64,000 nucleotides of DNA from assembly GCF_043099315.1 (NCBI RefSeq), contig NZ_CP170746.1. The stretch is one strand, 5' to 3'. The notes beneath the pieces are model-generated. The model was not told the DNA's origin. It worked only from the letters and a program-made list of their open reading frames with translations, and did no database searches. This DNA comes from Chlorogloeopsis fritschii. Lineage in GTDB: Bacteria > Cyanobacteriota > Cyanobacteriia > Cyanobacteriales > Nostocaceae. Below, piece after piece: positions 32,661 to 41,638 of this stretch; position 1 is the first letter of the stretch, and the number at the start of each line of letters is the position of its first letter. The translations under genes were made by a program, and so were the position numbers.

Positions 32661-33839
32661 CTATACTGCTTCTTTCATCTCGGCTTTTACAGTAGCATAA
32701 GCCCAATCTAGCCAAGGTAACAGAGCTTCAATATCTGCGGTTTCGACTGTTGCACCACCCCAAATTCTGATTCCGGGAGGTGCCGCCCGATAGGCAGCAA
32801 TATCATAAGCTACTTCTTGTTTTTCGAGGAGTTTAGCTAGTTTTTTCGCACATTGTCCCTGCTGCTCTGGGCTTAACTCAGTAAACCAAGCATCAGCTAT
32901 CTTGAGACAAATTGACGTACAAGAACGTACTTCTGGTTTTTGGGCTAAAAAGTCCGCCCAACTACTTTGCTCTACCCATTTAGCAATGGCTGCGAGGTTG
33001 GCTTGGCTGCGGCTAATTAAACCAGGAAGTCCACCAATACTTTCTGCCCATTTCAACCCATCTAATGCATCTTCTACGCACAGCATTGATGGCGTGTTGA
33101 TGGTATCTCCCTGAAAAATCCCTTCAATCAACTTGCCTTTTTGGGCCATGCGAAATAACTTGGGCAGGGGGCGTGGTGGTTTGTAGGTTTCTAAACGTTC
33201 TACAGCGCGGGGAGAAAGGACTATGACGCCATGCTGGGCTTCTCCACCCAAGACTTTTTGCCAAGAATAGGTGACTACATCTAACTTATCCCAAGGTATG
33301 TCCATTGCGAAAACTGCTGATGTGGCATCGCAGATAGTTAGCCCTGCGCGATCGCTTGCAATCCAATCGCCATTCGGCACGCGAACGCCGGAAGTAGTTC
33401 CATTCCACAAAAATACTACGTCGTGGCTAAAATCGACTTGCTCTAAATCCGGTAAACTTCCGTAAGGTGCTTTGAGAATGCGAGTATCGGGCAACTGTAG
33501 TTCATCCACTACATCTTTTACCCATTCTTGACCAAAGCTTTCCCATGCCAAAATATCTAGGGGCAGTTTTCCCAGCATTGACCACAATGCCATTTCCACT
33601 GCACCTGTATCGGAAGCAGGGACGATACCCAAGCGATAATCGGCGGGTACACCCAAAATTTTCTTAGATAGCTCTATTACTTCTTTGAGCTTGGCTTTCC
33701 CACCCTCGGATCGGTGAGAGCGCCCTACAAACGCATCTTGCAGAGCAGAAACAGTCCAGCCAGGACGTTTGGCACATGGGCCTGAGGAAAAATGCGGACG
33801 GTTTGGTTTGGTGGTTGGAGGAGTAAGAGTTGCTGACAT
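32661..33839 (-). CDS. serC: phosphoserine aminotransferase
   Basis: A 392-residue class V aminotransferase of the larger, alanine-glyoxylate-like SerC group: PNRPHFSSGPCAKRPGW at the start and RSHRSEGGKAKLKEV near residue 47. The PLP lysine is in SWQKVLGGEAQHG near residue 200 (TYSWQK). It converts phosphohydroxypyruvate to phosphoserine in serine biosynthesis, in the cytoplasm. The ATG at 33839 was chosen over the GTG at 33860. Both are possible; homologues usually start near MSAT. A 25-bp palindrome lies just upstream. Intact. Confidence 0.88.
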   Translation of the reverse strand: MSATLTPPTTKPNRPHFSSGPCAKRPGWTVSALQDAFVGRSHRSEGGKAKLKEVIELSKKILGVPADYRLGIVPASDTGAVEMALWSMLGKLPLDILAWESFGQEWVKDVVDELQLPDTRILKAPYGSLPDLEQVDFSHDVVFLWNGTTSGVRVPNGDWIASDRAGLTICDATSAVFAMDIPWDKLDVVTYSWQKVLGGEAQHGVIVLSPRAVERLETYKPPRPLPKLFRMAQKGKLIEGIFQGDTINTPSMLCVEDALDGLKWAESIGGLPGLISRSQANLAAIAKWVEQSSWADFLAQKPEVRSCTSICLKIADAWFTELSPEQQGQCAKKLAKLLEKQEVAYDIAAYRAAPPGIRIWGGATVETADIEALLPWLDWAYATVKAEMKEAV

Positions 33840-33876
33840 AGGTTGAAGTTGCAAAATCACAAATGGGGGACAATAA

Positions 33877-33901
33877 ACCCGGTTCCTATCAGAAACCGGG
33901 T
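33877..33901. repeat. palindrome ACCCGGTT...AACCGGGT upstream of serC
   Basis: Arms at 33877-33884 and 33894-33901 with a 9-nt loop. It resembles a dispersed hairpin (GGTTTCTGATAGGAACCGGG) I recall from cyanobacterial intergenic regions. In the serC leader it could fold in the mRNA. The adjoining spacer to 34181 is AT-rich with one HIP1 site. Confidence 0.6.
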
Positions 33902-34181
33902 CTGTACATATTCAATAAAAAATTAGAAGCGAATGGAACGATCATGCCAGATTAAACACACGCTTGTTTAAAAGAATATAAGCAAAATTAGAGGTTCAGC
34001 GTTCAGAAGTATGCAGCGATCGCATAATTCATATTTTTATTGAGTAAACCTAAATTAGCTAGATTGCAAATTTCAAGCTAGTTTAAAAGAAAGTCAGTAA
34101 AATTTACAAAATAACTAGAAATTTTAGCTTGACAAAATCATGTCTTTGTTTATAGAGACAATAAGATAACTCTATTAAATC

Positions 34182-35171
34182 ATGAACCAGGTAGACTACC
34201 TCCGAATTAGTTTAATCGATCGCTGTAATTTCCGCTGTCAATACTGTATGCCAGAGGGCGCAGAGCTTGACTACATTCTCAAGCAAAATTTATTGACTGA
34301 TGAGGAACTGCTCACCCTGATTCAAGAGGTGTTTATTCCTGTTGGATTTACCCGGTTTCGATTGACTGGAGGAGAACCGCTCTTACGCCCGCGGGTGGTG
34401 GAGTTGGTGAGAGCGATCGCTTCTTTTCCCCAAACCCAAGACCTCTCAATGACGACTAACGGCTTTTTACTCGCTCCAATGGCACAAAGCCTCTACGATG
34501 CTGGTTTGCGGCGCATTAATATCAGTCTGGATTCTCTCGAACCTGAGATTTTTGACCAAATTATCGGCAATCGCGGGCGATCGCGATGGCAAGACGTTTG
34601 GGATGGGATTCAAGCAGCTTATCGTGTGGGCTTCGATCCCCTAAAACTAAATGTAGTCGTGATCCCCAATGTCAACGACCATGAAGTTTTAGATCTGGCA
34701 GCCTTAACGATTGATAAGCAATGGCACGTCCGATTTATTGAATTTATGCCGATTGGCAATAGTCAATTGTTTGGCGATCGCGGTTGGATCTCTTCTGAAG
34801 AATTACGGCAAAGCATCCGCACACGTTGGGGATTGACAGAAAGTCAAGTACGTGGTAATGGGCCAGCAGATGTATTTCAAATTCCGGGAGCAAAAGGAAC
34901 ACTGGGATTTATCAGTCAGATGTCGGAGTGTTTTTGCGATCGTTGTAACCGGATGCGCCTTTCTGCTGATGGTTGGCTGCGTCCGTGTTTATTAAATGAA
35001 ACTGGGCAAATAGACTTAAAAACTGCTCTTCGTGCAGGTATTAGTACTGCCGACTTACGGGAGCAGGTGAGGGAATTACTAGCAATTAAGCCAGAAATTA
35101 ATTTTAAACAGCGCTTTTCCGGTACTAGGACAGGTGCTTATACTCGCACCATGTCTCAAATTGGCGGGTAA
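34182..35171 (+). CDS. moaA: GTP 3',8-cyclase MoaA
   Basis: A 329-residue radical-SAM enzyme that makes the first molybdenum-cofactor intermediate from GTP. The N-terminal cluster motif is CNFRCQYC (CxxxCxxC) at residues 14-21. The C-terminal cluster is CFCDRC...CL (near 249-266). The protein ends in ...SQIGG, the GG tail required in MoaA. Length is normal. Nitrate reductase and nitrogenase-related pathways need this cofactor or its relatives; no other moa gene is in the window. The start ATG is preceded by an AT-rich promoter region. Confidence 0.95.
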   Translation: MNQVDYLRISLIDRCNFRCQYCMPEGAELDYILKQNLLTDEELLTLIQEVFIPVGFTRFRLTGGEPLLRPRVVELVRAIASFPQTQDLSMTTNGFLLAPMAQSLYDAGLRRINISLDSLEPEIFDQIIGNRGRSRWQDVWDGIQAAYRVGFDPLKLNVVVIPNVNDHEVLDLAALTIDKQWHVRFIEFMPIGNSQLFGDRGWISSEELRQSIRTRWGLTESQVRGNGPADVFQIPGAKGTLGFISQMSECFCDRCNRMRLSADGWLRPCLLNETGQIDLKTALRAGISTADLREQVRELLAIKPEINFKQRFSGTRTGAYTRTMSQIGG

Positions 35172-35254
35172 ATAAAGTCTGAAGTTTGAAGTCTGAAATC
35201 TGAAATATTAGATTTTCATCATTCATCCTTCATCCTTCATCCTTCATCCTTTCC

Positions 35255-35863
35255 TTAAGCCTGTCGTGAGTAGTATTCCACCACGAGCAGTTCGTTAACA
35301 CTCAACGCTACCCATTCGCGCTCAACCACGCCATTGACTTTGCCAACTAAAGTGTTTTTGTCAAACTCTAAATGGCTGGGCAGGTTTGCCAAACCGGGAT
35401 ATTGCAAGTTAGCTTCTACCAACTTCTTGGATGCTTCTTTGTCTCTAACACTAATGACTTCTCCAGGGCGGCACTGATAACTGGCAATATTAACGACACG
35501 GCCATTAACTGTGACGTGACCGTGATTTACCAATTGGCGGGCGGCTGGGATAGTGGGAGCCATACCCAAACGAAAAACTGTGTTATCCAAGCGCATTTCT
35601 AGCAATTGCAACAGCACTTGTCCGGTAGAACCAGTCACACGTCTGGCTTTGCGCACGTAACGCAGCAGTTGCTTTTCAGTCAAACCATAGTTGAGGCGAA
35701 GTTTTTGCTTTTCTTCGAGACGGATAGCGTACTCAGAACGCTTTTTGCGGTTTTGACCATGCTGTCCGGGTGGGTAAGAGCGTCTGGCGCTTTTACGAGT
35801 TAATCCTGGCAATTCACCCAGGCGACGTACAATTCTAAGACGTGGTCCTCTATATCGGGACAT
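35255..35863 (-). CDS. rpsD: 30S ribosomal protein S4
   Basis: A 202-residue S4: MSRYRGPRLRIVRRLGELPG start, RSYPPGQHGQ near residue 29, and the S4 RNA-binding core RLDNTVFRLGMAPTIPAARQ followed by LVNHGHVTVNGR near 91-120. It ends in LLVVEYYSRQA, normal for cyanobacteria. S4 nucleates 16S rRNA folding. It is monocistronic here. The short repeat CATCCTTCAT (35223-35250) follows its stop. Confidence 0.98.
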   Translation of the reverse strand: MSRYRGPRLRIVRRLGELPGLTRKSARRSYPPGQHGQNRKKRSEYAIRLEEKQKLRLNYGLTEKQLLRYVRKARRVTGSTGQVLLQLLEMRLDNTVFRLGMAPTIPAARQLVNHGHVTVNGRVVNIASYQCRPGEVISVRDKEASKKLVEANLQYPGLANLPSHLEFDKNTLVGKVNGVVEREWVALSVNELLVVEYYSRQA

Positions 35864-36556
35864 GAGTTTCCTTAATTTAATCCTGATTCAAATGTTGCCA
35901 AATTTTTTATTGTGACATTCTCTGACGAAAAGTGCCAGAGATTCTTGGTTGATTGGGCAAATTCAAACTCGTGTAGTTGCCTACACTATGTCAAAGTTGC
36001 TTTTGTCTAGAGCACTGGTTAGATCGCTGAACGGAGCCAACGATAGTTTCTGCAACGGAGGAAACCCTCTGAATTTCTTAGGGGCTATTTCTGCCACTTA
36101 GAATTTTTACCGGGTAATTGACTACCTCCCCAACACAGTGCCTGCCAAGCGTTTACTCTTATCAAATAAGAGCCAGTTTCGACCTGCCTTGTCGTACTGT
36201 ATAAACCTCAAGTGTTAGTTTTACAATACTTTTCGGTTTAGGCTTTAGGTTGCTATTACGCATTATAGCTAAGGGATAGCCTGAGTCTTAAAGACTCAAA
36301 GGCATCGGCAAGCATTAACAACGTATTTTGAGAGTGAAAACTCCAAATGATAATTATATCAGTGATAGTGCTCATCACCACTTTAATCTAGTTCAAAATT
36401 TTGTGTCTTCAATCTTGTCGATCTAATTACAGTTTTATTGGCGGGTTGGCATACTCTAAAGCTTTCTCCCGAAATACTATTTATCTTAATAGAAGGAGCG
36501 AAAGCAAACTTTTAAGATCGGATAGCATAACATTGGGTGATTGGAGCAGAACGGAA
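35864..36556. other. 693-bp intergenic region upstream of rpsD and a Cys-repeat gene
   Basis: It contains rpsD's leader and promoter side and the promoter of the next gene. A perfect hairpin TGAGTCTT-A-AAGACTCA lies at 36282-36298. A CGGAGGAAACCCTC palindrome fragment lies near 36055. I do not see a ribosomal-protein operator I can name, nor a small-RNA motif. Weak in-frame readings before 36557 look non-coding. Confidence 0.5.
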
Positions 36557-37309
36557 ATGCCAGAAAGAAGAAACAGCAAATATCCACATAAATCCATGCT
36601 CAAAGCTAAACCAGCCCCTTGGAGGGCTGTTGGTACTGCCATAACTGCACCAACGTTAACTATGCTGGGATGGTTAGCAATGGCTCTGCCCAGTATGGCT
36701 TCCTACGAGTCTTACGGGAATCCTCAGGATTATCGTGTTTGTGCAAGCCAACTTTTAAAGGCGGGGATCGCTACAGAACCAGCAACAGAGGCTTGTGCAA
36801 GTGCTTTGCGTCCTAGAGATTTATCTTCTTGCGTAGTTAGAATTGAACGACAGACGCAAATCGCCGCTGTGGACGCACTTTCTCGTTGTAGGCAAGCACG
36901 GCGTCCTGAGGATTTACGCAGATGCGTAGTTTCTATTAGCCAGAATACTAAGGAAACAGTTAACCCAGCAGTGTTAGATTATTGCGGTCGCAGTTTATTG
37001 CCAGTACGCTTTGCTCAGTGTGTAGTGGGTTTGCGTTTGGCAACAAACTTAGATCCTTCTCAGGCTTTGGATACTTGTATAGATGGTAGCGATTTTGGCA
37101 TTACTGGCTTTTTACCATCTTTTATCCCTGCCAACACCACAAATACGCCATTTCAACCCAGTTTTGAAACTACCCCAACTCCAGTAGAGCCAAACACAAT
37201 CCCCCCAGCGAATCCAAATACAACTCCAGTAGAACCAAACACAATCCCCCCAACAAATCCAAACACAACTCCGGTAGAACCAAGCACAATTCCGCCAGAG
37301 AATCTCTAG
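36557..37309 (+). CDS. exported protein with Cys-pair repeats and a Pro-rich tail
   Basis: Start chosen at the ATG at 36557 (250 residues). Residues ~24-45 (AVGTAITAPTLTMLGWLAMA) form a signal/anchor ending in a SMASYES-like site. The mature part has three imperfect ~36-residue repeats of the form A...C......RP.DL..CVV.I (CASALRPRDLSSCVV, CRQARRPEDLRRCVV, CGRSLLPVRFAQCVV), so paired cysteines recur, likely as disulfides outside the cytoplasm. The tail is three copies of a 15-residue unit (PNTTPVEPNTIPPTN). Such tails often span cell-wall or sheath material. Function unknown. Confidence 0.7.
   Translation: MPERRNSKYPHKSMLKAKPAPWRAVGTAITAPTLTMLGWLAMALPSMASYESYGNPQDYRVCASQLLKAGIATEPATEACASALRPRDLSSCVVRIERQTQIAAVDALSRCRQARRPEDLRRCVVSISQNTKETVNPAVLDYCGRSLLPVRFAQCVVGLRLATNLDPSQALDTCIDGSDFGITGFLPSFIPANTTNTPFQPSFETTPTPVEPNTIPPANPNTTPVEPNTIPPTNPNTTPVEPSTIPPENL
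37174..37303 (+). repeat. 45-bp in-frame tandem repeat in the Pro-rich tail
   Basis: Units at 37214-37258 and 37259-37303, plus a partial unit at 37174-37213, differ at only a few bases. Each encodes 15 residues, so copy number can change without a frameshift. Confidence 0.8.
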
Positions 37310-37544
37310 ATCCCAGATAGTAGTAAATATTATTGTCTTGACAACAATTCAGCTTCCCCTAATCCTACTAGTATCTGAAGGGTCAAGGGGGATCTGACTG
37401 GGATGTTGCTCTACAACTAGTACTTTTTCTCTAGGAACAACCTTTTAGCTTTGAATCCACCAGCTGGTGGACTCAAAGTACAGGTATTTACTGCTATCAA
37501 TTTCCCAATATAAATATAAAGACAGCTTCTGCGTTATTTGATAG

Positions 37545-38445
37545 TTAGTCTTCTTTTTTACCAACAACCATTTGTAGAATTGTTGGCACTCCTCCGTCTT
37601 TGTGATATTTATCTGCCCAAGCGCGGATAATTTCATCCAGTTCTTCCATTGCCTGCTCCACCTTTTCTAGTGGAATATCTAATTCTTCCAAAACTCGCAT
37701 GGTATTGGGTCTTTTTTCTGCCCAATCTCGCATCATACGGAAGTAACGAGTCTGTATCTTCCACTGTGATGTAAGTGCGCTCTTGATCGTCAGCTGGGGC
37801 ATAAAAAGGGCGAGTCAAAGCGTAAAAGGGCATTCCCCAAGGAGAATCGATACGAGTTACTGTACCAGAATAAAGCAGGCGACGTTTAATATGTTCTGCT
37901 AGCGCTTCACTCAAAGGCATTTGGTGTTCCTTTGGCAAGTCTTCTTGCGATCGCTTGTGCAGAAATTCTATTAGCTCTAGAAATTCAAAGGAGGTTATTA
38001 ACTGAGCATCAGGCAGATTCTGCGGCAATTTTTGCTCAATTTGTCTTTTTTCCTCGCTCGTTAGACTTGTGCCGGGAACGCGGGAACGTCCTGGACGCCA
38101 AGGATATTTTTCCATCCAGACATAAGGAAATTGAATCAGATAACGCGGTTCTTGAGAACCGAGCATCTTCAACAATTTGCCCTCAGTCAATGCCTGTCTA
38201 ACTTCCTCGACAATGGCTTTTACTCGCTTCGGTTCTAAGTGATGCAAATGGCCTGTCATGCGCAGGTTTTGTCCCTGCTCTAAATAGGTCATGTAAATGG
38301 CACACTTAGCTGCGGTTGCGGCTGCATCTAAAAATGCCCCATGCCTGTGCCCACTCGTCCGCATGGCACTAAAAGCCAGATAAAGCATGATCTGATCCAT
38401 CGCACTGGGGCCGAGGCGTTTGATCAGATCTACGTCGTTACTCAT
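37545..38445 (-). pseudogene. hetR: heterocyst master regulator HetR, split by a one-base frameshift
   Basis: From the ATG at 38445 the sequence is HetR: MSNDVDLIKRLGPSAMDQIM, Cys48 in AAKCAIYM, Ser152 in ITSFEFLEL, and DDQERTYITVEDT to residue 231. The frame then leaves HetR. The next frame continues exactly with RYFRMMRDWAEKRPNTMRVL to the normal end GKKED. Deleting one T at 37751 (minus-strand GATACAGACTCG to GATACAGCTCG) restores DTARYFRMM and gives exactly 299 codons, the standard HetR length. As written, translation ends at 37633 after 39 wrong residues. Lost are residues 232-299, including Glu253, Glu254 and Asp256 of the Hood domain that bind the PatS RGSGR peptide. The DNA-binding N-terminal and flap domains remain. 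Confidence 0.93.
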
Positions 38446-39181
38446 ATTTACAGACAGTTGATTAGCACGTTTACAGTTCTCGGTCAATGAAAAGTACGTA
38501 ATATACACCCGACTGAAAGCAATGTTTTTACTCAGATGATCTATTATGCTTTAATAACGTGAATTATTGGTAGTCATAATAGTTATTTAATCAGTATTTT
38601 CTGGCAATTTGGCAGAATTGTCTACCTGATTAAACTTCTTCTGTGAGAAGCATTTTAAGCAAGTTTTGCCCAAACACGGATGCTTGGGCAATATGTGTAA
38701 TAAGAAGCTCACAATTCTTCTTTGAAGAGATTTTTTTTGTCAGAAGATCATAGCAATTTGGTCAAGTATGAGGATAAAACAACAAGAAGTTTTCCATTTT
38801 TACCAAACTTTGAGGTGAATACCTCTTGGAAATTAATACTTCCAGTCAAGAACAGAACACAATATGTATCGCGAACTGCCTTGGATTGGCAAAATTCCGG
38901 TGAAGTTTTGATTTTAAGGTGGATTGTTTTGAGGAAAGGTCATAGTCCTCAAATCAAGGTGATCGTTCAACGCAGAAGAAACCTTTTATCTTTGATGAAG
39001 ATTTTTGGTTATCTTAGCAATTTTCATTCAACCCATATGTAAAAACATTTACAGATTTGCTTTTTTAGTTAAATTTTTTTTCTAAAATGGCTGAAAACTC
39101 TATGGATGTTTAACTCTAGGAAAATTTTTGTTTTCTTTTAAACCCTTTCCGCAAAATTTTAGTTTTTCTTTAGATTTTTGA
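38446..39181. other. 736-bp region between hetR and the transporter gene
   Basis: It should hold the hetR promoter. I find no exact GTA-N8-TAC; the nearest is GTACGTAATATAC at about 38497, one base short. A perfect 7-bp hairpin TGCCCAA/TTGGGCA lies at 38667-38690. A 106-codon frame from a TTG at 38722 has no recognisable features and poor codon structure, so I do not call it. The region after 39040 is T-rich. Confidence 0.5.
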
Positions 39182-41084
39182 TTAACTGGTTGTCTGAGAT
39201 GTTTTGATAGTATTTCGCATTTTTTCATAGCTGAATGCGGCTACGCCGCAAGTCACAAAAGCAACTCCTAATACTTGTACTAATTGCAAATTTTCTTGAA
39301 TAATCAAACCAGCGAAAACTGCTGTTAAAACAGGGACTGTTGCGCCTAAAAGTGCTGAACGCGAAGCTCCTACTTTGCGAATACCAATGTTATTAAACAA
39401 ATAGCCACACAGGGTAAATACACCTAAAATAAAAGCACTGAGAACCAATTCCAGTAAATTGCTGGATTTAGGTTGAAGGCTCCAGTTAGTAGGTAGAGTG
39501 AGTAACAAACTAACAAAGGATAGTAGGAGCATAGTAGCGAAGTTAATCAACGTAAAAGTGACAGGATGTATTTTGGCAGCACAGATCCGGGTAAGAGTCA
39601 CGTAGATAGCAAAAGCCACTCCTGAGGCGATCGCTGTGGTAGTACCAAAAGTAGGATTAGCGAGTTCAATACTTGTAGAGCCTGATAAAACCAACATCTG
39701 CCCCAAGCCAATACAAACAATCGCAGCTACACGAGCAGAGGTAGGGCGATCGCGGAATAAAAACCAGCCTAAAAGTCCACCAATTGCCGGATAAATGAAG
39801 AATAATGCGATCGCTTCTCCTGTGGCAATTTGACTAATAGCAGAGTAGATTAATACTTGCGATAAAAATAAAAAGCATCCGCTCAGTATTGATAAAAGCA
39901 ATACTTGCTTGGATTTACTATGAGTGTTGTGACGCTTTTTTTGTAAGGACTCGATCAAGCTTTGCAAATCTTCCCATATTTGCGAGTGCAGAATCGGAGC
40001 TAACACCAACATCATCGGTACAACTACTAACATCCTCAGCATTAAAATCAGCAAGATATTACCTAGTGTTGGCAGTAACAGACTGCTCTACCTCAAATAT
40101 TCCAAAAATCTGAGTATCTGAATGGAAAATTACTTTAATGGCTATGTTATATAGCGATGAAACTACGGTAGATAAAGCTAACAAGCAAATACCAATTACT
40201 GATAACGATGCTGTTGTCACCTGCGTGGAGGCTGATGGTATTGGTGTAGTTTTTTGCTTTGGTGTTGATTTTTGTAGGGATGGTGTAATTGTAACTGTAG
40301 TAGATGAGAGCGATGTATTATAACTCTTTTGAAGCTTTCTTGGTACAAGAGAACTAGCAGTTGAGGGTGTGGGCGGCAGACTTGTTTGTGGCGCTTTTGG
40401 TTCTACGATGATGGTGTCTTGCTGTAATTTTGTCACAGCCTCAAATTTACCTTGCTGCTTCTCCTCAAAAACTTCGTTCTCAGTACCTGCTTGGATTACA
40501 GTAGGCAGAGATGCGGTTGTGGTTTTTTCTAGTTCTGTACGTAAACGATTTACTAACTCTGCTAAGATTTCTTCCCCTTGTCGTTGTTGCATTGACATTT
40601 GAGACAACTGTCGGGAAAGGCTGTTTTGATAGTTCTTCAACTCATGTTGGAGAGTGTGAAAAGTGATGGTAAGACTATCGTCTAAAGATCCAAGAAGTTG
40701 CTTAACTTCATGTTCGGTTATGTTGTTGCTGCTGCCCTCACTAGTTGGTTCAAGGGCTTTGGTAGCGAAAGCTTCTAGCGAGGATTGGAGTTGTGAGGAA
40801 ATATGGCTTGCCAAAACTTGAGCTAACTGACGCAACAATCCTTGCATTTCACTTGCCTGCAAACCTTGAAGCAGTTCTTCTTTTTCTTGTTGCAGACGTT
40901 TGACATCCTCACTTAGGCGAATTTTATCCCCTTGCAGTTGTTTGACATCTTCCCGTAAAGACTTGAGTAAAGTCCGCTGAATAATTTGCAATTCCTCAGT
41001 GATAGCCTGTAAAGCAGTATCTGCTTCTCCAAATGGATCGCCTTGTGTTCGTGAGTTTTCCGTTCGCTTCTCAAATCGCCCCAT
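39182..41084 (-). pseudogene. coiled-coil + EamA/DMT transporter gene, split by a one-base frameshift
   Basis: The upstream part (41084-40059, 341 aa) has a coiled coil with VKQLQGDKIRLSEDVKRLQQ, a Ser/Thr/Pro-rich linker, and one membrane helix LSVIGICLLALSTVVSSLYN ending in FEVEQSVTAN-TR-stop. The downstream part (from 40054) starts inside a second helix (LMLRMLVVVPMMLVLAP) and continues as the rest of an EamA drug/metabolite transporter (SQIATGEAIALFFIYPAIGG, GASRSALLGATVPVLTAVFA). Removing one T of the pair 40069-40070 (plus strand) joins them as ...VEQSVTATLGNILLILMLRM, giving a 633-residue gene whose helix 1 is in part one and helix 2 onward in part two. Neither part alone is a normal transporter. 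Confidence 0.75.
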
Positions 41085-41638
41085 TGATTTTTACCTCTGA
41101 ACCTTGACAGTCAAGCTGTTTTTCGTTCACTTAATCGCTGTTTTTACTTCTTAAATATTTCCTGTATTGTGTCAGATAAGTCATTCGGTTGATATCAACG
41201 ATTACTCTGTATTGTTTTTTATGATAAAAAATATCACATTAACCCATGTTTTTTCTGACTTGTTATGTAAAGTTTCAAAGTATTATTTTTATCACGTCGT
41301 TTTTTGAAAAATTTTTGGTAATTTTAGTTCTCACTTCCTGAAAAATTTCCCGCAATAGGTTTCGGTGGGAAATAGGTTTTCTGTTTATGAGGATTTTATG
41401 CAGCGAACGCATAAATTTTCAATAAATTTACTATTAAAAATGTAATTTTTAATACAGATTTTTGCTCTATTAGTGAAAGTATCAAGATTGATTGAAAAAA
41501 ATAATGATTAGGTAAGAAATACTTGTGGAACTTACCTATACTTTTAAGAAACACAGGGGGTAGGGGATAGGGGATAGGGAACAGATTGAAGAATGGTAAT
41601 TATTTTGTTGAAGTGCTTAATTCTATTTCACTCTGCTT
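41085..41638. other. 554-bp intergenic region
   Basis: AT-rich. At 41556-41582 there is a short repeat of GGGGATA/GGGGTAG units; the rest shows no gene, operator or hairpin I would call. Confidence 0.5.

Noticed and set aside
35255..35803. Plus-strand frames inside rpsD
   Set aside because: They are antisense to a highly conserved ribosomal protein and have no features of their own.
38495..38512. NtcA-like GTACGTAATATAC near hetR
   Set aside because: Spacing is 7 bp, so it does not match GTA-N8-TAC.
38722..39042. 106-codon frame upstream of the DMT gene, TTG start
   Set aside because: No ribosome site, no recognisable domain, and the composition looks like AT-rich spacer; kept only as part of the intergenic note.
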